From DASXMX01 sp036794395 (lineage in GTDB: Bacteria > Planctomycetota > Phycisphaerae > Tepidisphaerales > Tepidisphaeraceae), in NCBI GenBank assembly GCA_036794395.1, contig DAIRGS010000379.1, forward strand, positions 1 to 6,516: a stretch of 6,516 nucleotides of DNA. The letters are read 5' to 3'. The notes under the pieces were generated by a model that made no database searches, was not told where the DNA came from, and saw nothing but the letters and a program-made list of their open reading frames with translations. Below, in pieces: positions 1 through 5,769 of the stretch. Within the stretch, counting starts at the first letter, position 1, and each line of letters starts with the position of its first letter. The translations under genes were made by a program, and so were the position numbers.

Positions 1-140
1 GAGTGCTGAGTGCTGAGTGCTGAGTGCTGAGTGCTGAGTGCGGAGTGCTGAGTGCGGAGTGCGGAATGCTGAGTGCGGAGTGCGGAGTGCTGAGTGCTGA
101 GTGCTGAGTGCGGAGTGCGGAATGCTGAGTGCGGAGTATT
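1..140. repeat. Heptanucleotide tandem array, about 20 units
   Basis: The first 140 bases are a continuous 7-bp tandem repeat. The three main unit variants are GAGTGCT, GAGTGCG and GAATGCT, and the last unit (134-140) has decayed to GAGTATT. There is a second level of order: the run GAGTGCG, GAGTGCG, GAATGCT, GAGTGCG beginning at 50 recurs at 106, a 56-bp (8-unit) period. The array starts at the window edge, so its full length is unknown. A run of GAGTGCT units puts a TGA stop in every frame once per 21 bp, so it cannot be coding. It reaches into the leader of the glycosyltransferase-like gene. Such arrays change copy number by slippage; any effect on the gene is inference. Confidence 0.95.
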
Positions 141-173
141 GCGGATTGCGTATGGTGTAGGGCGGGGATCGAG

Positions 174-971
174 GTGAATGTGGTTGTTGTGATTCCTGGG
201 TGCGAGGCCTATGCGGGTGTGGGCGAGATTTGTTTGAGGTTGTTGGAGCGGTATTGGGCGGGACATCCGCAGGTAAAGAAGGTGCCGATGAATGGCGGGC
301 CCTGGTTGGGGCCTGTTGTTGAGGCGTTGAGGGAGGAATCGGATGATCTGTTTGTGTTGATGTTGGATGATTATGCGATTTGCGGCGATGTGAAAGCAGG
401 GATGGTGGAGCGGGCGAAAGAGGTGATGTTGCGGGACCGGTCGATCGGGCTGTTCCCCCTGTGCTGGTACCCGGCCAGCCGGCGCGGGGCGCGGGCGGGA
501 GAAAATGGAATAGTCACGCTCGGAGGCGCCCCGGTGCTGCTTCAAGCGGGGATCTGGCGGCGGGAGTGGTTTCTGGAATTGGCCGCGGGAATCGATCCGC
601 GCGCGTCGGCGTCGGGGTTTGAGGCGGCGGCTACGCAGATTGTGCGGAAGGGCGGGCGGGATATTTGCGCATTTGATATGGATGCGCCGCAATGGGTGGG
701 TGGATCACTGGTGGACGGGTTTGATAAGGCGGAGTGGCCGGTGCCTTATCATAATCTGATGCACCGGGGACAGCCGGCGTTGGAGCATGAGAAGTTTTTG
801 CGGTCGGAGGGATACCGGTTTCCGGCGCGGGGGTTGGGGGATTCTATTGCGAGGATCGCGGAAGCAACGGGAATTGGGGCGGTTGCGCGGATGGTGGAGC
901 AGGTCAGCGGACAGCCATGCGGATGTGAGGGACGGCGGGAGAAGTTGAATGAGTGGATGCCGTATGGGTGA
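174..971 (+). CDS. Glycosyltransferase-like protein with a CGC...RREKLN C-terminal tail
   Basis: A 265-residue protein that I read as a GT-A-type glycosyltransferase-like enzyme, probably cytoplasmic and acting on a surface glycan; donor and acceptor cannot be read from the sequence. Residues 2-8 form a beta strand (NVVVVIP) as at the start of GT-A folds. LMLDDY at 62-67 is the likely metal/nucleotide-binding acidic motif. LQAGIWRREWFLEL at 123-136, followed by SGFE at 147-150, resembles the acceptor-side block of LPS-type transferases. The tail is distinct: GLGDSIARIAEATGIG at 220-235, then CGC (249-251), RREKLN (254-259) and MPY (262-264), a motif I recall from other small modular and phage-associated proteins. 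The frame stays open back to a TGA at 126. I chose GTG 174 because AGGGCGGGG (159-167) lies 6 nt upstream and the fold begins immediately after it. GTG 129 would lie inside the repeat; GTG 180 is also possible. No transmembrane segment or signal peptide is seen. Confidence 0.72.
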   Translation: MNVVVVIPGCEAYAGVGEICLRLLERYWAGHPQVKKVPMNGGPWLGPVVEALREESDDLFVLMLDDYAICGDVKAGMVERAKEVMLRDRSIGLFPLCWYPASRRGARAGENGIVTLGGAPVLLQAGIWRREWFLELAAGIDPRASASGFEAAATQIVRKGGRDICAFDMDAPQWVGGSLVDGFDKAEWPVPYHNLMHRGQPALEHEKFLRSEGYRFPARGLGDSIARIAEATGIGAVARMVEQVSGQPCGCEGRREKLNEWMPYG

Positions 972-994
972 CGGTTGTCGGCAGAAATGCGATG

Positions 995-1203
995 CAACCA
1001 CGGAGGCATGTTCGAAACCCGTATTTGCCACAGGTGGACGCAGCGCGGCAGGTCCGCAACCAAAAAAGAGGGCTCACCACGGAGGCACGGAGGACACGGA
1101 GGCGCGCTGGAGAAACGTAGAGCAGATGGAAGGAGTGGAAGAGAGCCTTGGCAGCAGTGACGGTTTTTTAGAAGCAGATCCTTCGCTGCGATCCAGGATG
1201 ACA
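995..1203. repeat. Fragments of dispersed intergenic repeats
   Basis: The 286 bp after the glycosyltransferase-like gene holds no convincing gene. It contains pieces of repeats that I recognise as common in planctomycete and related environmental genomes. A short CAACCACGGAGGCATG lies at 995-1010. A fuller copy at 1073-1102 has CACCACGG, AGGCACGG and AGGACACGG steps. A different family occupies 1174-1203, with the core GATCCTTCGCTGCG followed by CAGGATGACA. Translations through this part are repeat-derived and I do not treat them as genes. Confidence 0.7.
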
Positions 1204-1257
1204 TGCTTGGCAGAGATGGGATTTTAGGGATGGGGTTGGAATTTGGTGGATAAATAG

Positions 1258-1310
1258 AAGCACCACCCTGGATCGGCGGTCGATCCGGGGCGGTGCTTTT
1301 GCTTTGATGC
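1258..1310. terminator. Strong intrinsic terminator between convergent genes
   Basis: An 18-position stem with 5-nt loop: AAGCACCACCCTGGATCG (1258-1275), loop GCGGT, then CGATCCGGGGCGGTGCTT (1281-1298). On the + strand only one A/C mismatch and one T-G wobble interrupt the pairing. TTTTGCTTT follows (1297-1305), so it fits a rho-independent terminator for + strand transcription. On the - strand the stem is followed by CTATTTATCC, less T-rich but usable. It lies between the ends of the + strand glycosyltransferase-like gene and the - strand pilin gene, 121 bp past the pilin stop, so a bidirectional role is likely. Because of the distance from 971, I think it mainly serves the pilin gene. Confidence 0.8.
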
Positions 1311-1392
1311 GATGCGCGGGTTCTGCTTGGCGCAGGTCGCGCGTCGCAGGCCACGCAGCAGCTGGGCGGTCCAGCGTCGCGCGATTCGCTAA

Positions 1393-1404
1393 GCCGCAAG
1401 CGGC
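1393..1404. repeat. GCCGCAAGCGGC palindrome downstream of pilin gene
   Basis: A perfect inverted pair GCCGC-AA-GCGGC inside CTAAGCCGCAAGCGGCGAA, 15 nt beyond the pilin stop on the - strand. The wording closely matches a short palindromic motif I recall as frequent after stop codons in planctomycete genomes (reported here from memory). It may stabilise the 3' end of the pilin transcript. The rest of 1311-1418 is GC-rich and holds no gene that I can support. Confidence 0.45.
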
Positions 1405-1418
1405 GAAGGAACGATGGG

Positions 1419-1586
1419 TTAGATCGAGTTCTGGACGGAGGTCCAGCGGCCAAGAACCTTGGTGCCCACCGAGGTAATCGCGGCGATGGCAGCGATCACG
1501 ATGAGGCCGGCGATAAGGGCGTATTCCAAAACTTCGCCGCCCTGCTCGTCACGGACGAGCTTCTTCAGAGTGCTAATCACCTTCAT
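1419..1586 (-). CDS. Flp/Fap-type pilin subunit (55 aa)
   Basis: A small major-pilin subunit of the Flp/Tad type IVb family. It would be inserted in the inner membrane, cleaved by a prepilin peptidase and assembled into a Tad pilus for surface attachment. The 55-residue product has a basic N-terminus (MKVISTLKKLVR), then DEQGG, EVLEY and one hydrophobic helix (about residues 23-40, ALIAGLIVIAAIAAITSV). Cleavage after G16 would leave G17-E-V-L-E21-Y22, matching the family rule G/XXXXEY with Glu at +5. Length is normal for Flp. The frame is open further upstream, but AGGAGAA sits 4 nt before this ATG and the family N-terminus starts here. No tad assembly genes are in view, so it is a lone pilin gene, as is often the case in planctomycetes. 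It is divergent from the sigma-factor gene. Confidence 0.93.
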   Translation of the reverse strand: MKVISTLKKLVRDEQGGEVLEYALIAGLIVIAAIAAITSVGTKVLGRWTSVQNSI

Positions 1587-1590
1587 GGCA

Positions 1591-1597
1591 TTCTCCT
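1591..1597 (-). promoter_or_regulatory. Shine-Dalgarno site of the pilin gene
   Basis: The - strand reads AGGAGAA, then TGCC, then the pilin ATG at 1586. It is the best ribosome binding site in the window and decides the pilin start against a longer open frame that reaches 1736. Confidence 0.85.
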
Positions 1598-1706
1598 GAT
1601 CCGCGGGCTTCAGCGTTCGAACACGTATTCGACCGACTGTCGCCACGCTACATGCGTGTCCGCAAGGTTCATCGGCGCGGGTGGGGCATGGGTTAAGAAA
1701 GGCGGG

Positions 1707-1736
1707 ATTACAAATGCGAAAAATTGTGGAGTGCAA
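1707..1736 (-). promoter_or_regulatory. Possible sigma-70-type promoter of the pilin gene
   Basis: On the - strand TTGCAC (1736-1731) and TGTAAT (1712-1707) are separated by 18 bp. The -10 element matches 5 of 6 consensus bases and the -35 element only 3 of 6. It would give a 5' leader of about 110 nt that includes a small CACGC-TACAT-GCGTG hairpin (1644-1658). The assignment is weak; sigma-54 or alternative promoters were not evident. Confidence 0.25.
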
Positions 1737-1826
1737 TGACGTCGAAGGTTATCGGCCAGCGGGAATTCCGGCAGTTAATCTTTTGTGATTGCTTGAGTTA
1801 TGGGGTGGTTGCGGGCGATTTAGGTG

Positions 1827-1854
1827 TTGACTTGGAGGCGGCGTGTCTGGTAAT
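1827..1854 (+). promoter_or_regulatory. Possible promoter giving a nearly leaderless sigma-factor mRNA
   Basis: TTGACT (1827-1832, 5 of 6 to the -35 consensus) is followed after 16 bp by GGTAAT (1849-1854, 4 of 6 to the -10 consensus). Transcription would begin near 1861, about 5 nt before the sigma-factor ATG at 1866. No good Shine-Dalgarno sequence precedes that ATG (only GGCGGG at 1858-1863), which fits a leaderless or near-leaderless message. Based on sequence pattern only. Confidence 0.35.
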
Positions 1855-1865
1855 AGTGGCGGGTA

Positions 1866-3515
1866 ATGGCACGGTATCGGATTGATCGAATTTCCGAGCT
1901 GGCAAGGCAGATGGGGTTTACACCGCTGGAAGCGCGGTTGAACCAAATCAATGCCGCGGAAGATCTCCTGCACACAATCGATCCGCACAAAGCATATCCG
2001 GTTGAATTCATTGTTTTCCGAATCACAGGCTATCACCCGCGCGGGCTGAGTGAAGAGCAATTGGCTGGGGCTGCGCTGCAACATGATTTGGGGATGTTGA
2101 TTGAGAGTGTGAGTGAGACGTTGGATGTGCGCACGGGTGAACTGGCTGAGCCAGTATTGAGTATTGAGGATGTGACTGAACGATTTAATGTAACGAGCAA
2201 GACAATACAGCGGTGGAGACGCAGGGGATTGCCGGCCCGGCGGTTTGTGTTCCCGGATGGGAAACGGCGGGTGGGGTTTCTGGTGGGAAGTGTCGAGCGA
2301 TTTTTCTCGACGCATCGGGAACAGGTGGCGCGGGGGACGAACTTCTCGCAGGTGGATGAGATTGAGCGGGCTGAAGTGGTTCGGCGGGCGCGACGGTTGG
2401 CCGGTCAGTGCGGGTGTTGCGCGAAAGAGATTGCGCGGCGAATCGCGCGGAAGATGAATCGTTCGGAAGTGACGATTCAACATATCCTGCGCAAGCACGA
2501 TGAGGAGAACCGCGGCGACGCGATTTTTGCTCGGGCGGCGGAAGCGTTGTCGGAGATTCAGCGGCAGCGGATTGCGCGGGGATATCGGCGTGGGATGGGG
2601 CTGGGGGAATTGTCGCGGAAGGTGTGCCGGCCGCGTACGGTAATTTATCGCGCGATTATTGAGGAGCGGCTGGAGCGGTTGGGGCGGAAGAAGGTGAAGT
2701 TCATCGACGATCCGTTGTATCACCAGGATGATGCGGCGGGCGTTGTGCGGGAGATTGCGCTGACGGAAGGGCTGCCGGAGAATGGCAGGCCGGAGGATGC
2801 GCGGGTGCCGCGGGATTTGCCGCCGTACCTGGCGGAGTTGTATCGAACCCCCCTGCTGTCGCCGGCGAGGGAGCGGGCGCTGTTTATTGAGTTTAACTAT
2901 TACAAGTATCTGTTCGCGACGGCGCGGCGGCGGCTGGAGCCGGGCACGGCGCGGATGCGCGATCTGGATGAACTGGAATCGCACTGGGGGGCGGCGGTGG
3001 AGACGAAGAACGAGATTCTGCGGGCGAATCTGCGGCTGGTGGTGAGTATTGCGCGGAAGCATTTGCGGGCCGGGTTGTCGCTGATGGAATTGATCAGTGA
3101 TGGGAATCTGACGCTGATGCGGGCCGTGGATGGGTTTGATGTGCATCGGGGGAATAAGTTCAGCACGTATGCGACGCTGGCGCTGATCAAGGGATTTGCG
3201 CGGAGCGTGCCGCAGATGCTGGCGGGGGTGAAGGCGACGTCGATGGATGATCGGATGATGGAGGGACTCGCGGACAAGGGTGGGCGTTGGGGGGGCGGGC
3301 ACCGGGAGCGGGATCAGATGGCGGACCGGGAACAGGTGCGGATGCTGCTGGCGCAGTTGAGCGCGAAAGAACGCGGCGTTCTGGCTGCGCGGTTTGGGTT
3401 GGATTCTTCGCATGGAGCGGGTGGCGCCGGCGAGACGGGGGTTTCGCGGCATCGGATGGGACAGATTGAGAAGCTGGCGATCGCGAAGCTGAGGCGGGCT
3501 GCGGCGGGGAATTAG
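1866..3515 (+). CDS. Sigma-70 family RNA polymerase sigma factor with N-terminal HTH segments
   Basis: A 549-residue cytoplasmic transcription factor. Residues 98-147 form a MerR/excisionase-like winged helix-turn-helix (LSIEDVTERFNVTSKTIQRW, then a GKRRVGF wing). Two more HTH-like stretches follow at about 166-212 (containing C182-G-C184-C185) and 235-270. Region 1.2 is at about 318-350 (LPPYLAELYRTPLLS). Region 2 is at about 381-450, with NLRLVVSIARKH, ELISDGNLTLMRAVDGFD and RGNKFSTYAT all intact. Region 4 is at about 491-545, ending VSRHRMGQIEKLAIAKLR. There is no recognisable region 3. Two departures stand out. The WW pair of region 2.3 is replaced by L438-A439. The helix that normally reads TLEEIGxxLG in region 4.2 is replaced by a short Gly-rich stretch (514-525). 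An in-frame TAG at 1854 makes ATG 1866 the first possible start. This architecture suggests promoter choice partly driven by the N-terminal HTHs, which is inference. The gene is divergent from the pilin gene and ends before a repeat-rich gap. Confidence 0.88.
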   Translation: MARYRIDRISELARQMGFTPLEARLNQINAAEDLLHTIDPHKAYPVEFIVFRITGYHPRGLSEEQLAGAALQHDLGMLIESVSETLDVRTGELAEPVLSIEDVTERFNVTSKTIQRWRRRGLPARRFVFPDGKRRVGFLVGSVERFFSTHREQVARGTNFSQVDEIERAEVVRRARRLAGQCGCCAKEIARRIARKMNRSEVTIQHILRKHDEENRGDAIFARAAEALSEIQRQRIARGYRRGMGLGELSRKVCRPRTVIYRAIIEERLERLGRKKVKFIDDPLYHQDDAAGVVREIALTEGLPENGRPEDARVPRDLPPYLAELYRTPLLSPARERALFIEFNYYKYLFATARRRLEPGTARMRDLDELESHWGAAVETKNEILRANLRLVVSIARKHLRAGLSLMELISDGNLTLMRAVDGFDVHRGNKFSTYATLALIKGFARSVPQMLAGVKATSMDDRMMEGLADKGGRWGGGHRERDQMADREQVRMLLAQLSAKERGVLAARFGLDSSHGAGGAGETGVSRHRMGQIEKLAIAKLRRAAAGN

Positions 3516-3530
3516 GTTTTACATTCAGGA

Positions 3531-3559
3531 TTCACCAAGGCACGGAGAGCACGGAGGGG
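3531..3559. repeat. Dispersed CACGGAG-type repeat fragment
   Basis: TTCACCAAGGCACGGAGAGC followed by ACGGAGGGG lies 15 nt after the sigma-factor stop. It is the same family as the copy at 1073-1102, in the same orientation, with AGAGCACGG in place of AGGACACGG. The rest of 3516-3615 holds no gene that I can support. Confidence 0.75.
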
Positions 3560-3615
3560 CGCTGAGGGGGTTGGAGTCTGCGCGCGTGGAGGTTGGGTGG
3601 ACGGAAGAGAAAAGA

Positions 3616-3649
3616 TTTAACCACTGAGGACACAGAGAGCACAGAGGAA
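3616..3649. repeat. Second dispersed repeat, ACAGAG variant
   Basis: TTTAACCACTGAGGACACAG, then AGAGCACAGAGGAA: a sister version of the neighbouring repeat with CACAGAG steps instead of CACGGAG. Reading through it gives the repetitive peptide LTTEDTESTEE, which is a translation of the repeat and not evidence of a gene. Confidence 0.75.
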
Positions 3650-3685
3650 TGCAGAGTGTCAGAGTTGGAAATCATGGAGTTGGCG

Positions 3686-3727
3686 TTTGACAATTTACAC
3701 GCATGTCAAATGTCAAGCGTTGACCCC
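3686..3727 (+). repeat. 24-bp repeat with upstream inverted partner (copy 1)
   Basis: The 24-mer TGTCAAATGTCAAGCG + TTGACCCC (3704-3727) occurs three times in the window in the same orientation (also 6378-6401 and 6434-6457), with no mismatch. It holds an internal inverted pair GTCAA-GCG-TTGAC. Only this copy has TTTGACA at 3686-3692, the exact complement of TGTCAAA at 3704-3710, making a 7-bp stem with an 11-nt loop. Read on the other strand it begins GGGGTCAACGCTTGACA, a form I recall from REP-like palindromes associated with tyrosine (Y1) transposases; that link is from memory and unproven here. Confidence 0.85.
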
Positions 3728-3767
3728 GAATGGTCGTTGACCCCGAATGGTCGACCCCGAATGGTCG
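3720..3767 (+). repeat. 17-bp tandem array at the start of the LRR-like gene
   Basis: TTGACCCCGAATGGTCG occurs at 3720-3736 and 3737-3753, then a third copy without the first TTG at 3754-3767. It appears to have grown by duplication of the tail of the 24-bp repeat plus GAATGGTCG. Each copy carries an ATG (3730, 3747, 3761), and because 17 and 14 are not multiples of three, the three ATGs lie in three different frames. Only the one at 3747 is in frame with the LRR-like gene. Confidence 0.9.
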
Positions 3768-3773
3768 AGTGGA

Positions 3774-4715
3774 ATGGAGGAGATTTTGGGCGAGCAGGAA
3801 ACGAAACCATTCTTCGTACGCGGTTCACCTGGATATAGGCAGGGGGACTGTGAGGACCTGTTGGACGAGAAGGGGTGCATCGTGCAACGGTGGGGTAAGG
3901 TTACTTGCATGCGCGTCGGGCGGGCGTGGACGGCAGGGGAAACGGCTATTGCCGAGAAGTATTGTGTGCGAGATCTGGAACTGGAACGATCGGCAATTGC
4001 GAATGCCGGGAACGCGAATTTTCTACTCGATCTGCCGTTGGTGCGCAGTATTTCGATGAGACTATCGTCGCCGATCGATCTCTCGGCGCTGGGTCGAATG
4101 ACGCAATTAGAAAAGTTGCGAATGACAATGTCAGGATGGCGACGGAGCGACCGCTTTGAGCCGGTGGATTTGTCGGGGCTGGTGAATCTGTGGTGGGCGC
4201 ATGTGGCATTTTCCCGGGCATTTGAGTCGATTCTCAAGTGTTCGAGCATCGAAGAGCTTACGATTGAGAACAGCGGCGACGGGCGACTGCGGGAGCTTGA
4301 TCTTTCGTCGATGATCCAGCTGGCGGACTTGAGGCTGGACCATTGCGCGAAACTTTGCAAGGTAGATTTTCATCCGAAGGCGAAGGTTCGGAAACTGGAA
4401 GTATCGCTGTGTGGGCCGTACCGGATTGATTGGGAACGATTGGGTCGTGATTTACGGGTCCTTACATTGGGAGGCAGGGTTTCGTTTCCACTTGAGGAGA
4501 TATTGGGGGCGCCGAGGTTAGAACAGCTGGCGGTGATGGAGGTGCGGAAGCTTCCGGGCCTGGGGTTTTTGCGGGAGTTGAAGAAGTTGAGGGGGGTGAC
4601 ATTATTTTCGGCGCCGCCGGGGCCGAATATTTCGGAAGAGGATTGGGCGCTGGTGCGGGAGATTAATGGGAAGGGGAAGAAGGCGAAGCGAAACATGGGG
4701 ATCGATGGGAAATGA
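3774..4715 (+). CDS. Leucine-rich-repeat-like protein
   Basis: A 313-residue protein (322 if started at ATG 3747) that I cannot assign to a named family. Numbered from 3747, residues 97-287 show about eight irregular LRR-like units of 20-27 residues. They are marked by LEKLRMTM (121), IEELTIEN (168), LADLRLDH (192), VRKLEVSL (214), LRVLTLGG (236), LEQLAVME (258) and LRGVTLF (281), with asparagine positions poorly kept. This suggests a curved protein-binding solenoid. Residues 40-80 (KGCIVQRWGKVTCMRVGR...) look like a cap domain. The C-terminus is short and basic (GKGKKAKRN). No signal peptide or membrane helix is seen, so it is probably cytoplasmic. The start is uncertain: ATG 3747 lies within the 17-bp array, ATG 3774 just after it, and neither has a clear ribosome site. 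It lies 111 bp before the immunity-like gene on the same strand, so co-transcription is plausible. By context it could be an accessory or orphan immunity protein; this is inference. Confidence 0.7.
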   Translation: MEEILGEQETKPFFVRGSPGYRQGDCEDLLDEKGCIVQRWGKVTCMRVGRAWTAGETAIAEKYCVRDLELERSAIANAGNANFLLDLPLVRSISMRLSSPIDLSALGRMTQLEKLRMTMSGWRRSDRFEPVDLSGLVNLWWAHVAFSRAFESILKCSSIEELTIENSGDGRLRELDLSSMIQLADLRLDHCAKLCKVDFHPKAKVRKLEVSLCGPYRIDWERLGRDLRVLTLGGRVSFPLEEILGAPRLEQLAVMEVRKLPGLGFLRELKKLRGVTLFSAPPGPNISEEDWALVREINGKGKKAKRNMGIDGK

Positions 4716-4826
4716 CATTTGCGATGAGCGGCGGGTAGATCCCCCTTGGGAATTGAAGTGGAAGACAATAAGGATCGGGCGATGCGGCAAATTGTGTAAA
4801 TCGGTGCTTTACGACTCGGGAGTTGG

Positions 4827-5288
4827 GTGCGGTGTTTTAAAGATTCGGGTTCGTTGAAGGTGTTCGGTCGAAAGGCTTGGCGGTTTCAGCAGACATTTCA
4901 GACGCCGTTAAAGCAGTTGGGGCCGTTCGTGGGGGAAATCGTATGGGCGTTGGGCGAGGTGACATCGGGCCGGGTGACGATCGAGCAGGTGGTGTTCGAG
5001 CCGACGAATCTGATTGCGCTGACGAAGGGAGCAGGCTGCGAGGGTGAGGTTGAGGAAGGGTGGTCGGTGGAAGCCAACGGGCCATCGGAGGTGGAAGCAC
5101 TTCTGAAAGCGGCGCTGGGGGATTGGGTGGATTTTATTTTTGTGCCGGTGCCGGCTCGGTTTGTCATTTACGCGGATCATGATGAGTATGTGACGTTGGT
5201 TTCGATGACTAAGCGGGGGCTGGGAAGGGTTGTGAACCAGCTTACCGCGAAGGGATTTTCGCGCGTGGAGTATCAGCGGCGGCTTTAG
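4827..5288 (+). CDS. Small protein resembling a toxin-locus immunity protein
   Basis: A predicted 153-residue soluble protein. The C-terminal half is best defined: SEVEALLKAALGDWVDF (87-103), FVPVPARFVIYADHDEY (105-121), then TKRGLGRVVNQLTAKGFSRV (128-147) and YQRRL at the end. I recall the pattern 'F.IYADHDEYTT...TKSNLN.VV..L...GF..V..Y.R' from small immunity-like or uncharacterised proteins found beside bacterial polymorphic toxin genes. No toxin gene is in this window. The N-terminal part is less certain: the frame is open from 4800 (after TAA at 4797). GTG 4827, TTG 4854 and GTG 4860 are all possible starts and none has a strong ribosome site, so the N-terminus may be shortened or degraded. 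It lies 111 bp after the LRR-like gene, same strand. Function is inferred only from similarity by eye. Confidence 0.6.
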   Translation: MRCFKDSGSLKVFGRKAWRFQQTFQTPLKQLGPFVGEIVWALGEVTSGRVTIEQVVFEPTNLIALTKGAGCEGEVEEGWSVEANGPSEVEALLKAALGDWVDFIFVPVPARFVIYADHDEYVTLVSMTKRGLGRVVNQLTAKGFSRVEYQRRL

Positions 5289-5404
5289 TCGTGCCCTCTC
5301 GTCACGGACACGTGCGCGAGGAGAATTGGCGAGTTGAATAAATGGGCAGGCGTTTGGATTTGTAGCGTGCTCGCATCAAATTCGGCAGTCGATGGGGATA
5401 GAAG
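5289..5404. other. Gene-free spacer before the inverted-repeat element
   Basis: Bases between the immunity-like gene and the left inverted arm. I see no gene, clear terminator or promoter. The frame starting at 5334 runs on to 5921, but its product passes straight through the inverted arm and shows no protein-like conservation, so I leave it out. Confidence 0.5.
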
Positions 5405-5580
5405 AAGATCCGGGATAAGTGCTGACGCTGGAATTTACGGCGTGCCAGCTATTCTTTCGGAGTACGGATTCGACTTCGCTCACCGCAGGCCGAAAGCCGC
5501 TGTTCACGGTGGTGTTGATGCTCCCCTGGCTGTTTGGGCAGAAGAGAATAAGGAATCGCGACGCGATGCGGCGGGAGGTT
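5405..5580 (+). repeat. Left arm of the inverted-repeat element
   Basis: Starts at AAGATCC (5405-5411). Landmarks: GCTGACGCTGGAA 5421-5433, GGCGTGCCAGCT 5439-5450, TTCGGAGTACGGATTCG 5456-5472, CGCTCACCGCAGGCCGAA 5477-5494. Beyond 5580 similarity to the right arm becomes patchy. Confidence 0.85.
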
Positions 5581-5769
5581 TGGGAGCGGGTCTTATAGGT
5601 GAGTTCCTTGTCAAAGACCGCTGCGCTGCGTCCTGCTCCGCGGGATCAACGCCCACGCCGCGGGCAGGATTGGTTTCTGGGATAGGAAAGGTGGTTTCCG
5701 TGCCCGCGTCATGGCCGTTGCTGCCGCTGCGCGACGGACGCCGCTTCGCTTGCGGGATAGGTATTTGCC

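Noticed and set aside
1..140. CRISPR-like array
   Set aside because: The units are contiguous 7-mers with no spacers, so it is a simple tandem repeat.
1161..1170. T-run GGTTTTTTAG as a terminator of the glycosyltransferase-like gene
   Set aside because: No hairpin precedes it. The strong stem at 1258-1298 is the better candidate.
749..1453. - strand open frame overlapping the end of the glycosyltransferase-like gene
   Set aside because: It runs antisense through a better-supported gene, the dispersed repeats and the terminator. The product is Ser/Pro/Arg-rich low-complexity sequence.
1587..1736. 50-residue N-terminal extension of the pilin
   Set aside because: The ATG at 1586 has an AGGAGAA ribosome site, and the product from there has normal Flp length and N-terminus. 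The extension would displace the prepilin leader.
1749..3452. Long - strand open frame (567 codons) opposite the sigma-factor gene
   Set aside because: Its product is rich in Arg, Pro, His and Gln with no recognisable domain, while the + strand encodes clear sigma-70 motifs. The open antisense frame is a by-product of G-rich codon use.
3593..3838. Short + strand frame giving LTTEDTESTEE
   Set aside because: The peptide is a direct translation of the dispersed ACAGAG repeat followed by the 17-bp array.
4666..4857. 63-codon + strand frame bridging the LRR-like and immunity-like genes
   Set aside because: It overlaps the ends of both genes in another frame and has no recognisable features. I considered that it might be the lost N-terminus of the 153-aa protein after a frameshift, but I could not align it convincingly to anything.
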